Assembly: GCA_947306175.1 (NCBI GenBank) | Contig: CAMZFV010000022.1 | Span: 1-48,578, forward strand | Reading direction: 5' to 3' | Length of the DNA: 48,578 nucleotides | From: an uncultured Prevotellaceae bacterium | GTDB lineage: Bacteria; Bacteroidota; Bacteroidia; Bacteroidales; Muribaculaceae | Part shown: positions 25,050 through 34,499 of the stretch, piece by piece | How positions within the stretch are numbered: the stretch's first letter is position 1 | Layout: each line of letters starts with the position of its first letter | Translations under genes and position numbers: made by a program | Notes under the pieces: model-generated | Told to the model about the DNA's origin: nothing | The model's input: the letters and a program-made list of their open reading frames with translations, nothing else | The model's database searches: none

Positions 25050-27479
25050 ATGAACGATAAGACGACAGGAAATATCATCACCCGCAATTGGAGACGCTTC
25101 AAGATGTGGTACAAGGGTTTGTACCGTGGGCGTCCCTGGTGGGTCAAGGCGCTGGCCGCGCTGGGCACGTTCATCGTCCTCTTCTTATTATATCTCATCG
25201 CGGTGGATATCAACCTGCTGTGGCTTTTCGGCAAGTCGCCCAGCACCTATAGCATCATGCACCCCCGCAATCCTGAGGCCAGTTACCTCTATAGCGCCGA
25301 TGGCAAGACCATCGGCAAATACTATGACGAAAACCGCACTCCCGTCCCCTATGACTCGATTAACCCGCAGTTTTTCCAGGTGCTCATCGACACCGAGGAC
25401 GAGCGCTTCTATTCTCACCATGGTATTGACTTCAGCGGACTGGGTGCGGCTTTCAAGGATATGGTGCTCCATGGCCGTCCCCGTGGGGCCAGCACCATCA
25501 CCCAGCAGTTGGTGAAGAACATGTTCCGCACCCGCAGCGACTACTCCACGGGTCTGCTGGGCTATATTCCTGGGGTGAAAATGCTCATCATGAAGAGCAA
25601 GGAGTGGATTATCGCCACCAAGCTGGAACTTTTCTACAGCAAGCAGGAAATCCTTGAAATGTATGCCAACACGGTGGACTTTGGTAGCAACGCTTTTGGC
25701 ATCAAGACTGCAGCCAACACCTATTTCAAGACCACACCTCGCGAACTCAAGATAGAGGAGAGCGCCGTGCTCGTGGGCTTGCTCAAGGCCACCAGCACCT
25801 ACAACCCGCGCATCAATCCCAAGAACAGCCTGCGTCGCCGCAACCAGGTGTTGAAGAACATGAAGGAGCGGGGCGACCTCACCCAGGCACAGTATGACTC
25901 CATCTCGTCCCTGCCCATCGATCTGAAATATACCACCGAAATCAACTATGACGGTGTGGCGCCTTACTTCCGTGAGGCGGTGGCCCGTGAGATTGAGGAT
26001 ATCGCCAAGAAGCAAGACCTCAAACTCGACCTGGAACGCGACGGCCTCAAGATTTACACCACGCTCGACTCCAAGATGCAGGAGTATGCTGAGCAGGCCG
26101 TGAGCGAGAAGATGAAGGTGGTGCAGCAGAATTTCAAGAGCCACTGGGGAGACCAGGATTGCTGGCTTGACGACAACAATCAGGTCATCGCCAACTTTGT
26201 CGAGGACAAGGCGCGCAACACGCCCGTTTATCATGAGTTGTTGGCCCGTTATCCCAATGACCTCGACTCGGTCAACTACTACATGAACCAGCCCCACACT
26301 GTCCATTTGTTCGACTACGAGAACGACTCGCTCTACATGGAGATGAGTTCGATGGACTCGGTGCGCTACATGCTACATTTCATGCACTGCGGTTTCATTG
26401 CCATGGAGCCCAACAACGGTCATGTCAAGGCATGGGTGGGTGACGTGGATTTCGATACGTGGAAGTATGACAAGGTGAGGGCCAAGCACCAGCCCGGTTC
26501 GACCTTCAAGCTGTTTGTCTATGCCATGGCGATGGAACGGGGATTGGTGCCCTGTGACCGCCGTTTGGACCAGTATATCGACACTTTAGTATATAATGAG
26601 GACAAGCATGAGATGGAGCACTGGCGCCCCACCAATGCTAATGGTACCTTCACGGGTGGAGAGATGACCCTGCGTGCCGCCTTTGCCCAAAGCATCAACA
26701 GCGTGACTGTGCGCGTGGGAAATGAAGTGGGCTTTGCCGATATTGCCCAGTTGGCGCGCGACATGGGTATCAAATCCCCGATGGATGCCAAACCCGCCCT
26801 ATCATTAGGCGCAAGCGATGTGGATCTGATGGAACTTGTCAATTCCTATTGCACCGTGGTCAACGACGGTATGCGTAGTGATCCCGTCATTGTGACGCGT
26901 ATCGTTGACCGTGACGGTAAGGAAATCTACAGGGCCCCCGAGCATCAGGAGCGGGCGATGAGCTACCGCTCGGCATGGCTCATGCAACAGATGCTCCTGG
27001 CCTGCCGCACCGATGCCGGAGGCACAGCCATGGCACTTAACGGCTACATCACACGTCCGCTCTATGACGTTGACCTGGGTGGCAAGACGGGAACCAGTAA
27101 CCGCCATGCCGATGCCTGGTTTGTTGCGGTCTCGCCAGGACTGGTCTGCGGCTCATGGGTAGGTGGCGAGTATCGCCAGATTCACTTCCGCTGGGGCGCA
27201 TTGGGGCAGGGTAGCCGCACGGCGTTGCCCATTTGCGGACGCTTCCTGCAACTCGTGTTGAGTGATCCGCAGTTCCAGCAGTATCACCAACGCTTCCAGC
27301 CAGCTAAGGAACCCATCAGTGCCGACCTTTATTCGGGCTGCTCGGCTCTAAGTCAAGTTGAAGAGTTTGACTCCACGATGCTGGACTTTGACGAGGATAG
27401 CCTCACCATCCCTCTCACTGACGACTTTATCCCCAACGAAAAACTCGAGGAACCCGCCGCCATCCCCGACTCGGTCTAG
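25050..27479 (+). CDS. Penicillin-binding protein 1A (bifunctional)
   Basis: Class A PBP of 809 aa that polymerises and cross-links peptidoglycan. A cytoplasmic tail is followed by one membrane anchor (residues ~33-55). The GT51 domain has catalytic Glu116 in EDERFYSHHGID and the RGASTITQQLVKN motif. The transpeptidase has Ser484-x-x-Lys487 (PGSTFK), Ser548-x-Asn550 (SIN) and Lys679-Thr-Gly (KTGTSN). Length and order are normal for Bacteroidetes PBP1A. It probably shares the promoter upstream of the glycosyltransferase. No clear terminator is seen behind it. Confidence 0.95.
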   Translation: MNDKTTGNIITRNWRRFKMWYKGLYRGRPWWVKALAALGTFIVLFLLYLIAVDINLLWLFGKSPSTYSIMHPRNPEASYLYSADGKTIGKYYDENRTPVPYDSINPQFFQVLIDTEDERFYSHHGIDFSGLGAAFKDMVLHGRPRGASTITQQLVKNMFRTRSDYSTGLLGYIPGVKMLIMKSKEWIIATKLELFYSKQEILEMYANTVDFGSNAFGIKTAANTYFKTTPRELKIEESAVLVGLLKATSTYNPRINPKNSLRRRNQVLKNMKERGDLTQAQYDSISSLPIDLKYTTEINYDGVAPYFREAVAREIEDIAKKQDLKLDLERDGLKIYTTLDSKMQEYAEQAVSEKMKVVQQNFKSHWGDQDCWLDDNNQVIANFVEDKARNTPVYHELLARYPNDLDSVNYYMNQPHTVHLFDYENDSLYMEMSSMDSVRYMLHFMHCGFIAMEPNNGHVKAWVGDVDFDTWKYDKVRAKHQPGSTFKLFVYAMAMERGLVPCDRRLDQYIDTLVYNEDKHEMEHWRPTNANGTFTGGEMTLRAAFAQSINSVTVRVGNEVGFADIAQLARDMGIKSPMDAKPALSLGASDVDLMELVNSYCTVVNDGMRSDPVIVTRIVDRDGKEIYRAPEHQERAMSYRSAWLMQQMLLACRTDAGGTAMALNGYITRPLYDVDLGGKTGTSNRHADAWFVAVSPGLVCGSWVGGEYRQIHFRWGALGQGSRTALPICGRFLQLVLSDPQFQQYHQRFQPAKEPISADLYSGCSALSQVEEFDSTMLDFDEDSLTIPLTDDFIPNEKLEEPAAIPDSV

Positions 27480-27501
27480 TCACATCATCGTCTGAGGGCT
27501 G

Positions 27502-27526
27502 AAAGTGTAAAATTTTTAGACACTTT
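27502..27526 (+). promoter_or_regulatory. Operator-like inverted repeat before LRR gene 2
   Basis: AAAGTGT (27502-27508), 11-nt A/T-rich spacer ending TTAG, ACACTTT (27520-27526). It ends 42 nt before the -33 element. Near-identical repeats stand at the same distance before the promoters at 29784 and 34500. Confidence 0.7.
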
Positions 27527-27568
27527 TTGGAAAATATTTTGTTTTCGGCGTGTTTTTCACGTTGAAAG

Positions 27569-27601
27569 TTTGCATGTTGTCTGTTTGATATCGTAATTTT
27601 G
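27569..27601 (+). promoter_or_regulatory. Promoter of LRR gene 2
   Basis: TTTG (27569-27572), 21 nt, TAATTTTG (27594-27601). The leader to the ATG at 27672 is ~65 nt and unstructured by eye. Confidence 0.75.
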
Positions 27602-27671
27602 TGAAACACGGAATGGACTTGACAGCCTTTCCCGAACATATCGTATTATTCACAATTTAATCTTATCGATA

Positions 27672-29507
27672 ATGAAACAGAAATTACTCTTAGCCCTAAT
27701 GATGGTTATTCTGACGGGATTTGCCCTTGCTGCCCAAGATGAAATGGAACAAACCGCACCTCCAATGATCACTGTTGAGGATTATGGTAGTTATGTGACC
27801 TTTGTTTTCACATGTGATGACGATGTGAACGAACTCAATGCTTACTTTTATTGTAATGGTGATTTTGTTGATTTCCGGGAAGGCTATTTCCCTTGGTTGG
27901 GCGGTGCTAAATCGTTAAGTTCTGAATATAGAATGAACCGCACTTATGAGGAGCAGAATATTGACATTGTTGCCCAAGCCAGGGCCGAAGGCAAAGACTA
28001 TTCCGAAACAGTTCAGTTCAATTACGTCATCACCCCATTGCAGATTTCAGAAAAGACATCGACCCCGATTATTGAACTGCGCCACGAAGCAGCACTTCCT
28101 GATGGGTCCACTGATCAATACTACTACTATTGTGCGGTCGCATTTGGTAATACTGATGAGAGCGAAGTTGTCTTGTACTACAGGTATAACTATATCAAAG
28201 ACTGGGAGACAGGTGGCAGCGGAACAGAAGTGACTTCTGATTGGAAAACTGTTAATCTGCTATCTTATGATTACCCTTACATGACAGGTATTGTTGATCC
28301 CGATCTTTTAATAGAAGATTCCGCGATCGGCTGGGTGGAAATCTATGCCCAAGCGGAGCATAAGCTTCCGAGTGATACTGTCAGAGAGGATTTCTTTTTT
28401 GAGTGCTATCCTTCTCAACATTTCCAGCGCGATTTTGACTTCATTGTTGACAATATCTATTATAAGATTCTCGATGATTCATCAGTCGCTGTTTCAAAGC
28501 GCACTGTGGATAAAACCGTTCATTTTGATCCTATTCAAGGGGCTGTTGTGCTTGACTCGGCCTATGACAACGAGGAACCAAATTGGGGCGAGGGAGAGAT
28601 TGGTGATGTGATATGGGGCTCTATGAATCCATGTTATTTTGATGATGTGGTAATCCCCGAAACGGTTGACTATAATGGAAAAACCTATACTGTTACCGCA
28701 ATTAAAGATTATGCTTTTGAGGGCTGCCAATTGACGAGCATCCAGTTGCCCTCCACGCTGACTTCCATAGGCCTCTGCGCTTTTTATTGTTCGTTTATTC
28801 CTGAAATCACAATTCCTGGCTCGGTCACTGAGATTGGTGACGGCGCGTTTGCCAGCTGCAATTCATTAACCAGTGTGGAAATACCAGAATCTGTCATCTC
28901 AATTGGTGACGGCGTTTTCAGCTATTGCGAATTTCTGACTAATGTGTCATTACCTGAATCAATCACAAGCATCGGTAGTGGTGCTTTTGGGTATTGCTAT
29001 AGCTTGAACAGCATTGAAATCCCTAATGCTGTTACTGTAATAGGCAATAGAGCATTCAGGTATTGCTCTGAATTAACCAGTGTCACCATCCCTAGCTCAG
29101 TTACAGAAATTGGAACAGATGCTTTTTCTTATTGTACCAACTTGAATTCGGTGACCTGTCAAGCTATCGTACCGCCTGATATCGAATATGTTTTTTACTC
29201 TGCTGATCATTATTTAGGTTCATGTTATATTTACGAGAACGCAACGCTCTATGTGCCTTATGAGTCGATCATGGATTACACAAACCATTGGGAGTGGGGC
29301 CTGTTCTCGCACATCGTTCCGCTAAATTGGGCTGGACCTGGTGATATCAACGGTGATGGTGTAATTGCTGTCAATGATGCGATTAACCTTATTGATCAGT
29401 TGCTGGATGGCGCTGATGTTCCCGCTTACTGCGATGTGGATGGTGACGGCACAGTGAGCATCAAGGACATCACAACACTTATCGATGCGCTCCTGTCTGG
29501 AAACTGA
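27672..29507 (+). CDS. BspA-like LRR protein 2 with dockerin-like tail
   Basis: Predicted surface protein of 611 aa. Signal peptide 1-21 (MKQKLLLALMMVILTGFALA). Residues ~25-225 form a beta-rich N-terminal region (starting PPMITVEDYGSYVTFVF) like the chitobiase/FN3-type domains placed before LRRs in other Bacteroidetes proteins. LRR_5 repeats run from ~322 to ~490 (IP.SVT.IG..AF.YC). A C-terminal repeat pair, DINGDG and DVDGDG (553-611), is dockerin-like with EF-hand-type Ca ligands. It is controlled by a promoter with an upstream inverted repeat shared with the next LRR gene. The ligand is unknown. Confidence 0.9.
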   Translation: MKQKLLLALMMVILTGFALAAQDEMEQTAPPMITVEDYGSYVTFVFTCDDDVNELNAYFYCNGDFVDFREGYFPWLGGAKSLSSEYRMNRTYEEQNIDIVAQARAEGKDYSETVQFNYVITPLQISEKTSTPIIELRHEAALPDGSTDQYYYYCAVAFGNTDESEVVLYYRYNYIKDWETGGSGTEVTSDWKTVNLLSYDYPYMTGIVDPDLLIEDSAIGWVEIYAQAEHKLPSDTVREDFFFECYPSQHFQRDFDFIVDNIYYKILDDSSVAVSKRTVDKTVHFDPIQGAVVLDSAYDNEEPNWGEGEIGDVIWGSMNPCYFDDVVIPETVDYNGKTYTVTAIKDYAFEGCQLTSIQLPSTLTSIGLCAFYCSFIPEITIPGSVTEIGDGAFASCNSLTSVEIPESVISIGDGVFSYCEFLTNVSLPESITSIGSGAFGYCYSLNSIEIPNAVTVIGNRAFRYCSELTSVTIPSSVTEIGTDAFSYCTNLNSVTCQAIVPPDIEYVFYSADHYLGSCYIYENATLYVPYESIMDYTNHWEWGLFSHIVPLNWAGPGDINGDGVIAVNDAINLIDQLLDGADVPAYCDVDGDGTVSIKDITTLIDALLSGN

Positions 29508-29531
29508 TTTCATCATTGAAAAATATGAAGG

Positions 29532-29669
29532 TGAGTCATAATTATGACTCGGTCGGTTGACCGTGCTAACGCACGGGAAATTATTCAAATTAGATTAAAA
29601 TTTTATTATAAAATTATCAATATTATAATTTTTATTTCAATTTGATAAATTTCCCGCCCGTTAGGGCGG
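29532..29669. repeat. Composite hairpin element downstream of LRR gene 2
   Basis: Starting 24 nt after the stop codon there are: an 18-bp perfect palindrome GAGTCATAATTATGACTC (29532-29549); a hairpin CCGTGC-TAAC-GCACGG (29560-29575); a 19-nt arm CGGGAAATTTATTCAAATT (29573-29591) matching the complement of 29639-29656 with a single bulged base; a 47-bp core with no G or C except one C; and a hairpin CCGCCC-GTTA-GGGCGG (29654-29669). It could serve as a terminator, but the symmetry looks like a REP/MITE-type element. Confidence 0.6.
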
Positions 29670-29715
29670 TCATTATATAAGGCAATACAATTATGACACG
29701 CCGCCTTTTATTGTC

Positions 29716-29763
29716 AAAGTGTAAAATAATTAGACACTGTGCTGTAAAAATTTTAGACATTTC
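29716..29763 (+). promoter_or_regulatory. Tandem operator-like repeats before leader RNA copy 1
   Basis: First unit AAAGTGT-N11-ACACTGT (29716-29740); second, more degenerate, at 29739-29763 (xxGCTGT, AAAAATTTTAG, ACATTTC). The units are offset by 23 bp, and the second ends 20 nt before the -33 element. Confidence 0.65.
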
Positions 29764-29783
29764 CCATTTTTCTGCAAAAAATA

Positions 29784-29816
29784 TTTGACAAATAGTGCTA
29801 CAATATCTTAACTTTG
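29784..29816 (+). promoter_or_regulatory. Promoter of leader RNA copy 1 / LRR gene 3
   Basis: TTTG (29784-29787), 21 nt, TAACTTTG (29809-29816). The next start codon is 318 nt away at 30135, so the transcript has a very long leader. Confidence 0.75.
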
Positions 29817-29821
29817 TAACG

Positions 29822-30096
29822 GCCGAACGGGAAATGATTTCCTTGACTGCCAATAAATGAGATAAAAAGATGGTTAAGCTATTTATACAGACAAAGTGCT
29901 ATTTTTTCATAAGCCCGTGATGCCTCGACGCGTGAGCGACGGCTCATCATGACGAAGTTGCCTTGCTATGGAACACACGCCCGAGCAAAGCCAGGAGCCA
30001 GAAAGTTGTATCAAATAGGGTTAATAAAGAATGGTTATTGATGATATCAGAACAAAAAGTCTTTTTACATCCCGGTTCCTGGCAATGCTCTTTTTT
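29822..30096 (+). ncRNA. Structured leader RNA copy 1, ending in a large-loop terminator
   Basis: About 275 nt from the predicted start to a terminator. The terminator stem pairs 29983-29999 with 30074-30090: GAGCA/TGCTC, a 2x2 internal loop, then GCCAGGAGCC/GGTTCCTGGC. It has a 74-nt loop and is followed by TTTTTT (30091-30096). Upstream are GTGCTATTTTTTCATAA (29896-29912), a GCCTCG-type hairpin, and GACGAAGTTGCCTTGCT (29951-29967). All recur, in the same order, in the copy at 34.5 kb. The LRR ATG is 38 nt after the T-run, so read-through would be needed for its expression. I do not recognise an Rfam family. Confidence 0.6.
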
Positions 30097-30134
30097 AGAA
30101 ACTTTTTTATTAACCACATAAAAACTATAACTAA

Positions 30135-33100
30135 ATGAAGAAATTACTTTACACATTACTGCTGCTCTTGACAGCAACTACTGCTTTAGCTCAGGAGCAG
30201 TTTTGGGCCAACGGTATCCACTATGAGTACCGTGGCGACAACACTGCTGTGGTCATTTCCGCTACTAGCGATACCTATAGCGGTGTCATCACTATCCCTG
30301 AAATTGCGGTTTACCACACATTCTCGATTGAGAGTGGTTCCTATGGAAGCCCGATTGACCGTAGCTTTGTTGTGACCGCCATTAATGACAACGCCTTCCG
30401 CAACTGTACGGGCTTGACGGGCATTGTCTTGCCAAGCACCATCAAGTCGATAGGCAAGAATGCCTTCTACGGTTGCTCCAGCCTGTCGAGTATTAATTTG
30501 CCAGACCATTTGAGAAGCATCGGGGAGTCGGCATTTGCCTATTGCACTAGCTTGACAAGCATGACGCTTCCCAACTCTGTCACAAATTTGGGCTGGAACG
30601 TGTTCTACGGCTGTTCCTCTTTGAACAATGTGACGCTCTCCAAGAACATCGCCGCCCTCAACGGCACTTTCGCTGGCTGCACGTCATTGCAGCGCATCGA
30701 GATTCCGTCGAGCGTGACTTTGCTGGACGGTACCTTCAAGGGCTGTACTCACCTGACCACGGTAAACCTTCCCCGTTCACTCTACTATATCGGCACAAGT
30801 GCGTTTGATGGCTGTACTGCCTTGAGGAGCTTAAATCTTCCCAACTCGGTGGAATATATTGGCGAATTGGCATTTGCTAATACTGGTCTGATGACTATCA
30901 GGATTCCTGATGCGGTTTCTTACCTGGGTGAAAACGCTTTCTATGGCAGCACGTCTCTGACTTCGGTCACCACACGTGCCATTACGCCCCCGTTGATGGC
31001 GAATAGCGACTGTTTCGCTTCCGAGACCTATGGCTCGGCCAATCTCTTTGTCCCGGAAGTCTCGTTGGCCGACTACAGGACTGCCAACTGGTGGAGCCTG
31101 TTCCAGCACATGGCAAGTGCTGCTTCTCTGAATAACCCCTACGACTTCGAAGTCAATGGCATTTACTATATCATCACTGGCTCAAATACCGTATCGGTGA
31201 CCTACAAGGACAATGGATTCAGGAACAACAGCTACAGTGGTATGGTATCTGTCCCGTCGAGTGTGAGCTATGAGGGTATGAACTATACTGTGACTGGAGT
31301 GGGGAATGGCGCTTTCCGCAATTGCGGCGGTTTGATGGCTGTGAACCTTCCTTCTACTGTGGCCTCGATTGGCAAGAAGGCTTTCTATGGTTGCAGCGGT
31401 TTGTACGGCATCTCTATCCCCGAAGCTGTGACCAGCATCGGCGACAGCGCTTTCTATGCTTGCACGGGCTTGTCCGACTTGACAATTCCCGTCAATGTTT
31501 CCACCATCGGTAAGGATGCCTTTGGCGGAATCCCATTTCAGTCGCTCGTGTGGAATGCCCGTGAATGCTGGAGCAACGGCGGAATGTTGACCAATAACCT
31601 CGGTCAAGTGACAATCGGTGACCAGGTGACGGTGCTCCCTCCACACTTTGCCGACCACGCTTTGATTACTTCAATCAATCTTCCTGATGCGTTAAAGGCA
31701 ATAGGTGACAGCGCGTTTTATTCCTGCACGGGACTGACCAGCCTGGTTGTCCCGATTAACGTGACCACTATCGGTAAGGATGCCTTCAAGGAGAATAGCA
31801 TCACGTCACTCACGTGGAATGCCCGTGAATGCTGGAGTACGGGCGAAGAGCCTCAGTGGAACAGCTATTCGGGCTGTTTCCATGTAAATGAGGTAACGAT
31901 AGGTGATCAGGTGGAGGTGCTGCCGTCGGGTTTTGTTAGTGGCTCGAATATCAGTTCCTTAACGATACCCGCCTCGGTCAAGCATATTGGTGTCTCGGCG
32001 TTCTACGATTGTGAGGGTCTCACCAGCATCGTGATTCCCGACTCTGTCGAGAGCGTTGGCGACCGAGCGTTTTATTGTTGTTTTGGTGTGTCAAGAGTGA
32101 CCATCGGCAAGAATCTCAAGTATGTGGGCGATAATTCATTTGATGGGATAAATGTAAGTACCTTAATTTGGAACGCCAAGCATTGCGAGTCCCCGGCTAT
32201 TCATGATTGTTATGAACTTACCAGTGTGACCATTGGCAACGAGGTCGAATGGATACCCTCTGAATTCATCAGTGGCTCTAGAGTTACATCAGTGGAATTG
32301 CCAAACTCTGTCACTGGGATTGGTGATAATGCGTTTGGATTCAGTAGTCAATTGACAAGTGTCACTTTACCCAGCTCATTGACGTCGATCGGCTCCTATG
32401 CCTTTTATTACTGTCGTGCCTTGGCTGGCGATTTGACAATCCCCAATTCGGTGACGCGTATCGGTGAAGGCGCCTTCGGCTATTGTAGTGCCCTGACTGC
32501 TCTGGATCTGCCCGCCGGCCTGACAAAGATAGAAACAAATGTTTTCCAGTCATGCACTGGTTTGGCCAGCCTCACTATCCCCAATTCCGTAACTAGCATT
32601 GGAGAATGTGCATTCTGGGGATGCTCTAGCTTGACCGAGATATCTTTGCCCAATTCTTTGGCGACCATTGAATCCAATGCTTTCACTTCATGCACTGGGC
32701 TGACAAGTCTCGTCCTGCCAGCATCCGTCACTTCGCTGGGTTATAGAGCGTTCTTTAATTGTTCGGGTTTGGAGTCCATCGTTGTAGAAAGCGCCAATCC
32801 GGTCTATGACTCACGCGATAACTGCAATGCCGTAATCAAGACGGCCAACGACAGCATCGTGCTGACGTGCAAGAATACGGTGCTGCCGAATGGTATCATT
32901 ACCATCTGTGATTATGCGTTCTATAATAATACCAATATAACCGAAATGGACATTCCAGCCACGGTCACCAGCATTGGTAATTATGCCTTTGCAGGCTGCA
33001 CCAACCTGACCCATCTTGACATCCCCGCATCGGTGACGACCATCGGAGAATATGCTTTCTCCAGGAGCGGTTTGACCAGCATGACCTTGCCTGATGGCCT

Positions 33101-34337
33101 GACAACCATCAATGACGGTCTGTTTTACGAATGTAATAGCCTGACAAGCATTAACATTCCTGGGTCGGTTACTTCCATTGGCAATGATGCTTTCAAGAAT
33201 TGCAAAAACTTGTGGAGTGTGGACCTTCCCGATAACCTACAAAGTTTAGGCTCTAGCGTATTCAGTGGCTGTAACCAATTGACCAGTATGCAGATCCCTG
33301 ATGGGGTGACCAGCATCAAAGATTATGCTTTCTCGCGCTGTTCAAGATTGGAAAGTTTGACGCTACCCAGTAACCTGCAGAGCATCGGATACTATGCTTT
33401 CGAGTATTGTGCTAGTTTGAAAAGAATTGACATCCCGGCAGCAGTCAATGATATTAGCAATGCAGCTTTCCTGAATTGCGGTTCTCTGGCAACAATTCTG
33501 GTTGATGAGAATAATGCAACCTATGACTCACGGGATAACTGTAATGCGATCATCAAGTCGCAAGACAATAGATTAATACTGGGATGCAAGAAAACTGTTA
33601 TCCCTAGTACGGTGACAATCATTGGTCGGAACGCGTTTTATGGTTGTTTAAATATGACTAGTTTGACGATTCCAAGTTCGGTTACATCAATAGAATATGG
33701 TGCATTCTATGGCTGCTCGGGTTTGACCAGTATAAAGATACCTAATACAGTGACATCTATCGGCAGCTATGCATTTGCCTTCTGTAGAGGCTTGACCAGT
33801 GTAACGCTTCCCAATAAGCTGACATCTCTCAATAGTAGTGTCTTCCAGGATTGCAGCAGCTTGACCAGTGTGACAATACCTAATTCAGTCACTACGATCG
33901 GTTATTCTGCGTTTGAAGGCTGTGCAGACTTGACCAGTGTGACAATACCTGCTTCGGTCACCAGGATTTATGATGAAGCGTTCTATCTATGTAAAAAGGT
34001 GGAAAGGGTGGTATGTCTGGCTACTGTTCCTCCCACTGCTTACCTTTGGTCATTCTCATCTTGCTATAATGCGACTTTGATGGTGCCTGAGGCCTCATTG
34101 GAGAGTTATATGGACGCTCGATACTGGCAATCGTTTAAGAACATCGTGGGCATTGCTGGCGCTGGACCTGGTGACGTGAACGGTGACGGGGCGATCAACG
34201 TCAACGACGCGACTAACCTGATCGACCTGCTGCTAAGCGGCGGAGAACTGCCGATTTATGCCGACGTGGACGGCGATGGTGAGGTCAGCATTTTGGATAT
34301 CACCATACTCGTCGACAGCTTGTTAAGCAATCCGTAA
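30135..34337 (+). CDS. Giant BspA-like LRR protein 3 with dockerin-like tail
   Basis: Predicted surface protein of 1400 aa. Signal peptide 1-19 (MKKLLYTLLLLLTATTALA). A short BspA N-terminal region (FWANGIHYEYRGDNTAVV) is followed by LRR_5 repeats of ~23 residues (SVTSIG.YAF.GC..LTS..IP) over nearly the whole length. The N-terminal region is repeated at ~335 (FEVNGIYYIITGSNTVSV), pointing to an internal duplication or fusion of two LRR units. Two YDSRDNCNAIIK-type insertions occur, and residues 1345-1400 carry dockerin-like DVNGDG and DVDGDG repeats. It follows a structured leader with terminator and tandem operators, so it is probably tightly regulated. A strong terminator follows the stop. 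Binding partner unknown. Confidence 0.92.
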   Translation: MKKLLYTLLLLLTATTALAQEQFWANGIHYEYRGDNTAVVISATSDTYSGVITIPEIAVYHTFSIESGSYGSPIDRSFVVTAINDNAFRNCTGLTGIVLPSTIKSIGKNAFYGCSSLSSINLPDHLRSIGESAFAYCTSLTSMTLPNSVTNLGWNVFYGCSSLNNVTLSKNIAALNGTFAGCTSLQRIEIPSSVTLLDGTFKGCTHLTTVNLPRSLYYIGTSAFDGCTALRSLNLPNSVEYIGELAFANTGLMTIRIPDAVSYLGENAFYGSTSLTSVTTRAITPPLMANSDCFASETYGSANLFVPEVSLADYRTANWWSLFQHMASAASLNNPYDFEVNGIYYIITGSNTVSVTYKDNGFRNNSYSGMVSVPSSVSYEGMNYTVTGVGNGAFRNCGGLMAVNLPSTVASIGKKAFYGCSGLYGISIPEAVTSIGDSAFYACTGLSDLTIPVNVSTIGKDAFGGIPFQSLVWNARECWSNGGMLTNNLGQVTIGDQVTVLPPHFADHALITSINLPDALKAIGDSAFYSCTGLTSLVVPINVTTIGKDAFKENSITSLTWNARECWSTGEEPQWNSYSGCFHVNEVTIGDQVEVLPSGFVSGSNISSLTIPASVKHIGVSAFYDCEGLTSIVIPDSVESVGDRAFYCCFGVSRVTIGKNLKYVGDNSFDGINVSTLIWNAKHCESPAIHDCYELTSVTIGNEVEWIPSEFISGSRVTSVELPNSVTGIGDNAFGFSSQLTSVTLPSSLTSIGSYAFYYCRALAGDLTIPNSVTRIGEGAFGYCSALTALDLPAGLTKIETNVFQSCTGLASLTIPNSVTSIGECAFWGCSSLTEISLPNSLATIESNAFTSCTGLTSLVLPASVTSLGYRAFFNCSGLESIVVESANPVYDSRDNCNAVIKTANDSIVLTCKNTVLPNGIITICDYAFYNNTNITEMDIPATVTSIGNYAFAGCTNLTHLDIPASVTTIGEYAFSRSGLTSMTLPDGLTTINDGLFYECNSLTSINIPGSVTSIGNDAFKNCKNLWSVDLPDNLQSLGSSVFSGCNQLTSMQIPDGVTSIKDYAFSRCSRLESLTLPSNLQSIGYYAFEYCASLKRIDIPAAVNDISNAAFLNCGSLATILVDENNATYDSRDNCNAIIKSQDNRLILGCKKTVIPSTVTIIGRNAFYGCLNMTSLTIPSSVTSIEYGAFYGCSGLTSIKIPNTVTSIGSYAFAFCRGLTSVTLPNKLTSLNSSVFQDCSSLTSVTIPNSVTTIGYSAFEGCADLTSVTIPASVTRIYDEAFYLCKKVERVVCLATVPPTAYLWSFSSCYNATLMVPEASLESYMDARYWQSFKNIVGIAGAGPGDVNGDGAINVNDATNLIDLLLSGGELPIYADVDGDGEVSILDITILVDSLLSNP

Positions 34338-34362
34338 TTTTTCATTTTTGTAGTTTTTGCTC

Positions 34363-34405
34363 TTGAGGGTGCGCGGCGCAACATGCCATCGCACCCTCAA
34401 TTTTT
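34363..34405 (+). terminator. Terminator of LRR gene 3
   Basis: TTGAGGGTGCG (34363-34373) pairs perfectly with CGCACCCTCAA (34390-34400), followed by TTTTT. It lies 26 nt past the stop. Confidence 0.9.
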
Positions 34406-34431
34406 GGTGTCAAAAATCCTCGTTTTGACAC

Positions 34432-34479
34432 GAAGTGTAAAAAAATTAGACACTTTAGTGTAAAAAAATTAGACACTTT
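34432..34479 (+). promoter_or_regulatory. Tandem operator-like repeats before ncRNA copy 2
   Basis: Two good copies: gAAGTGT-N11-ACACTTT (34432-34456) and TTAGTGT-N11-ACACTTT (34455-34479), with the identical spacer AAAAAAATTAG. They are offset by 23 bp, and the second ends 20 nt before the -33, exactly as in copy 1. Confidence 0.75.
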
Positions 34480-34499
34480 TGATTTTTCAAGGAAAAAAG

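Noticed and set aside
25188..26306. 372-aa minus-strand frame inside PBP1A
   Set aside because: It is antisense to the GT51 and linker regions, whose catalytic motifs are intact on the plus strand.
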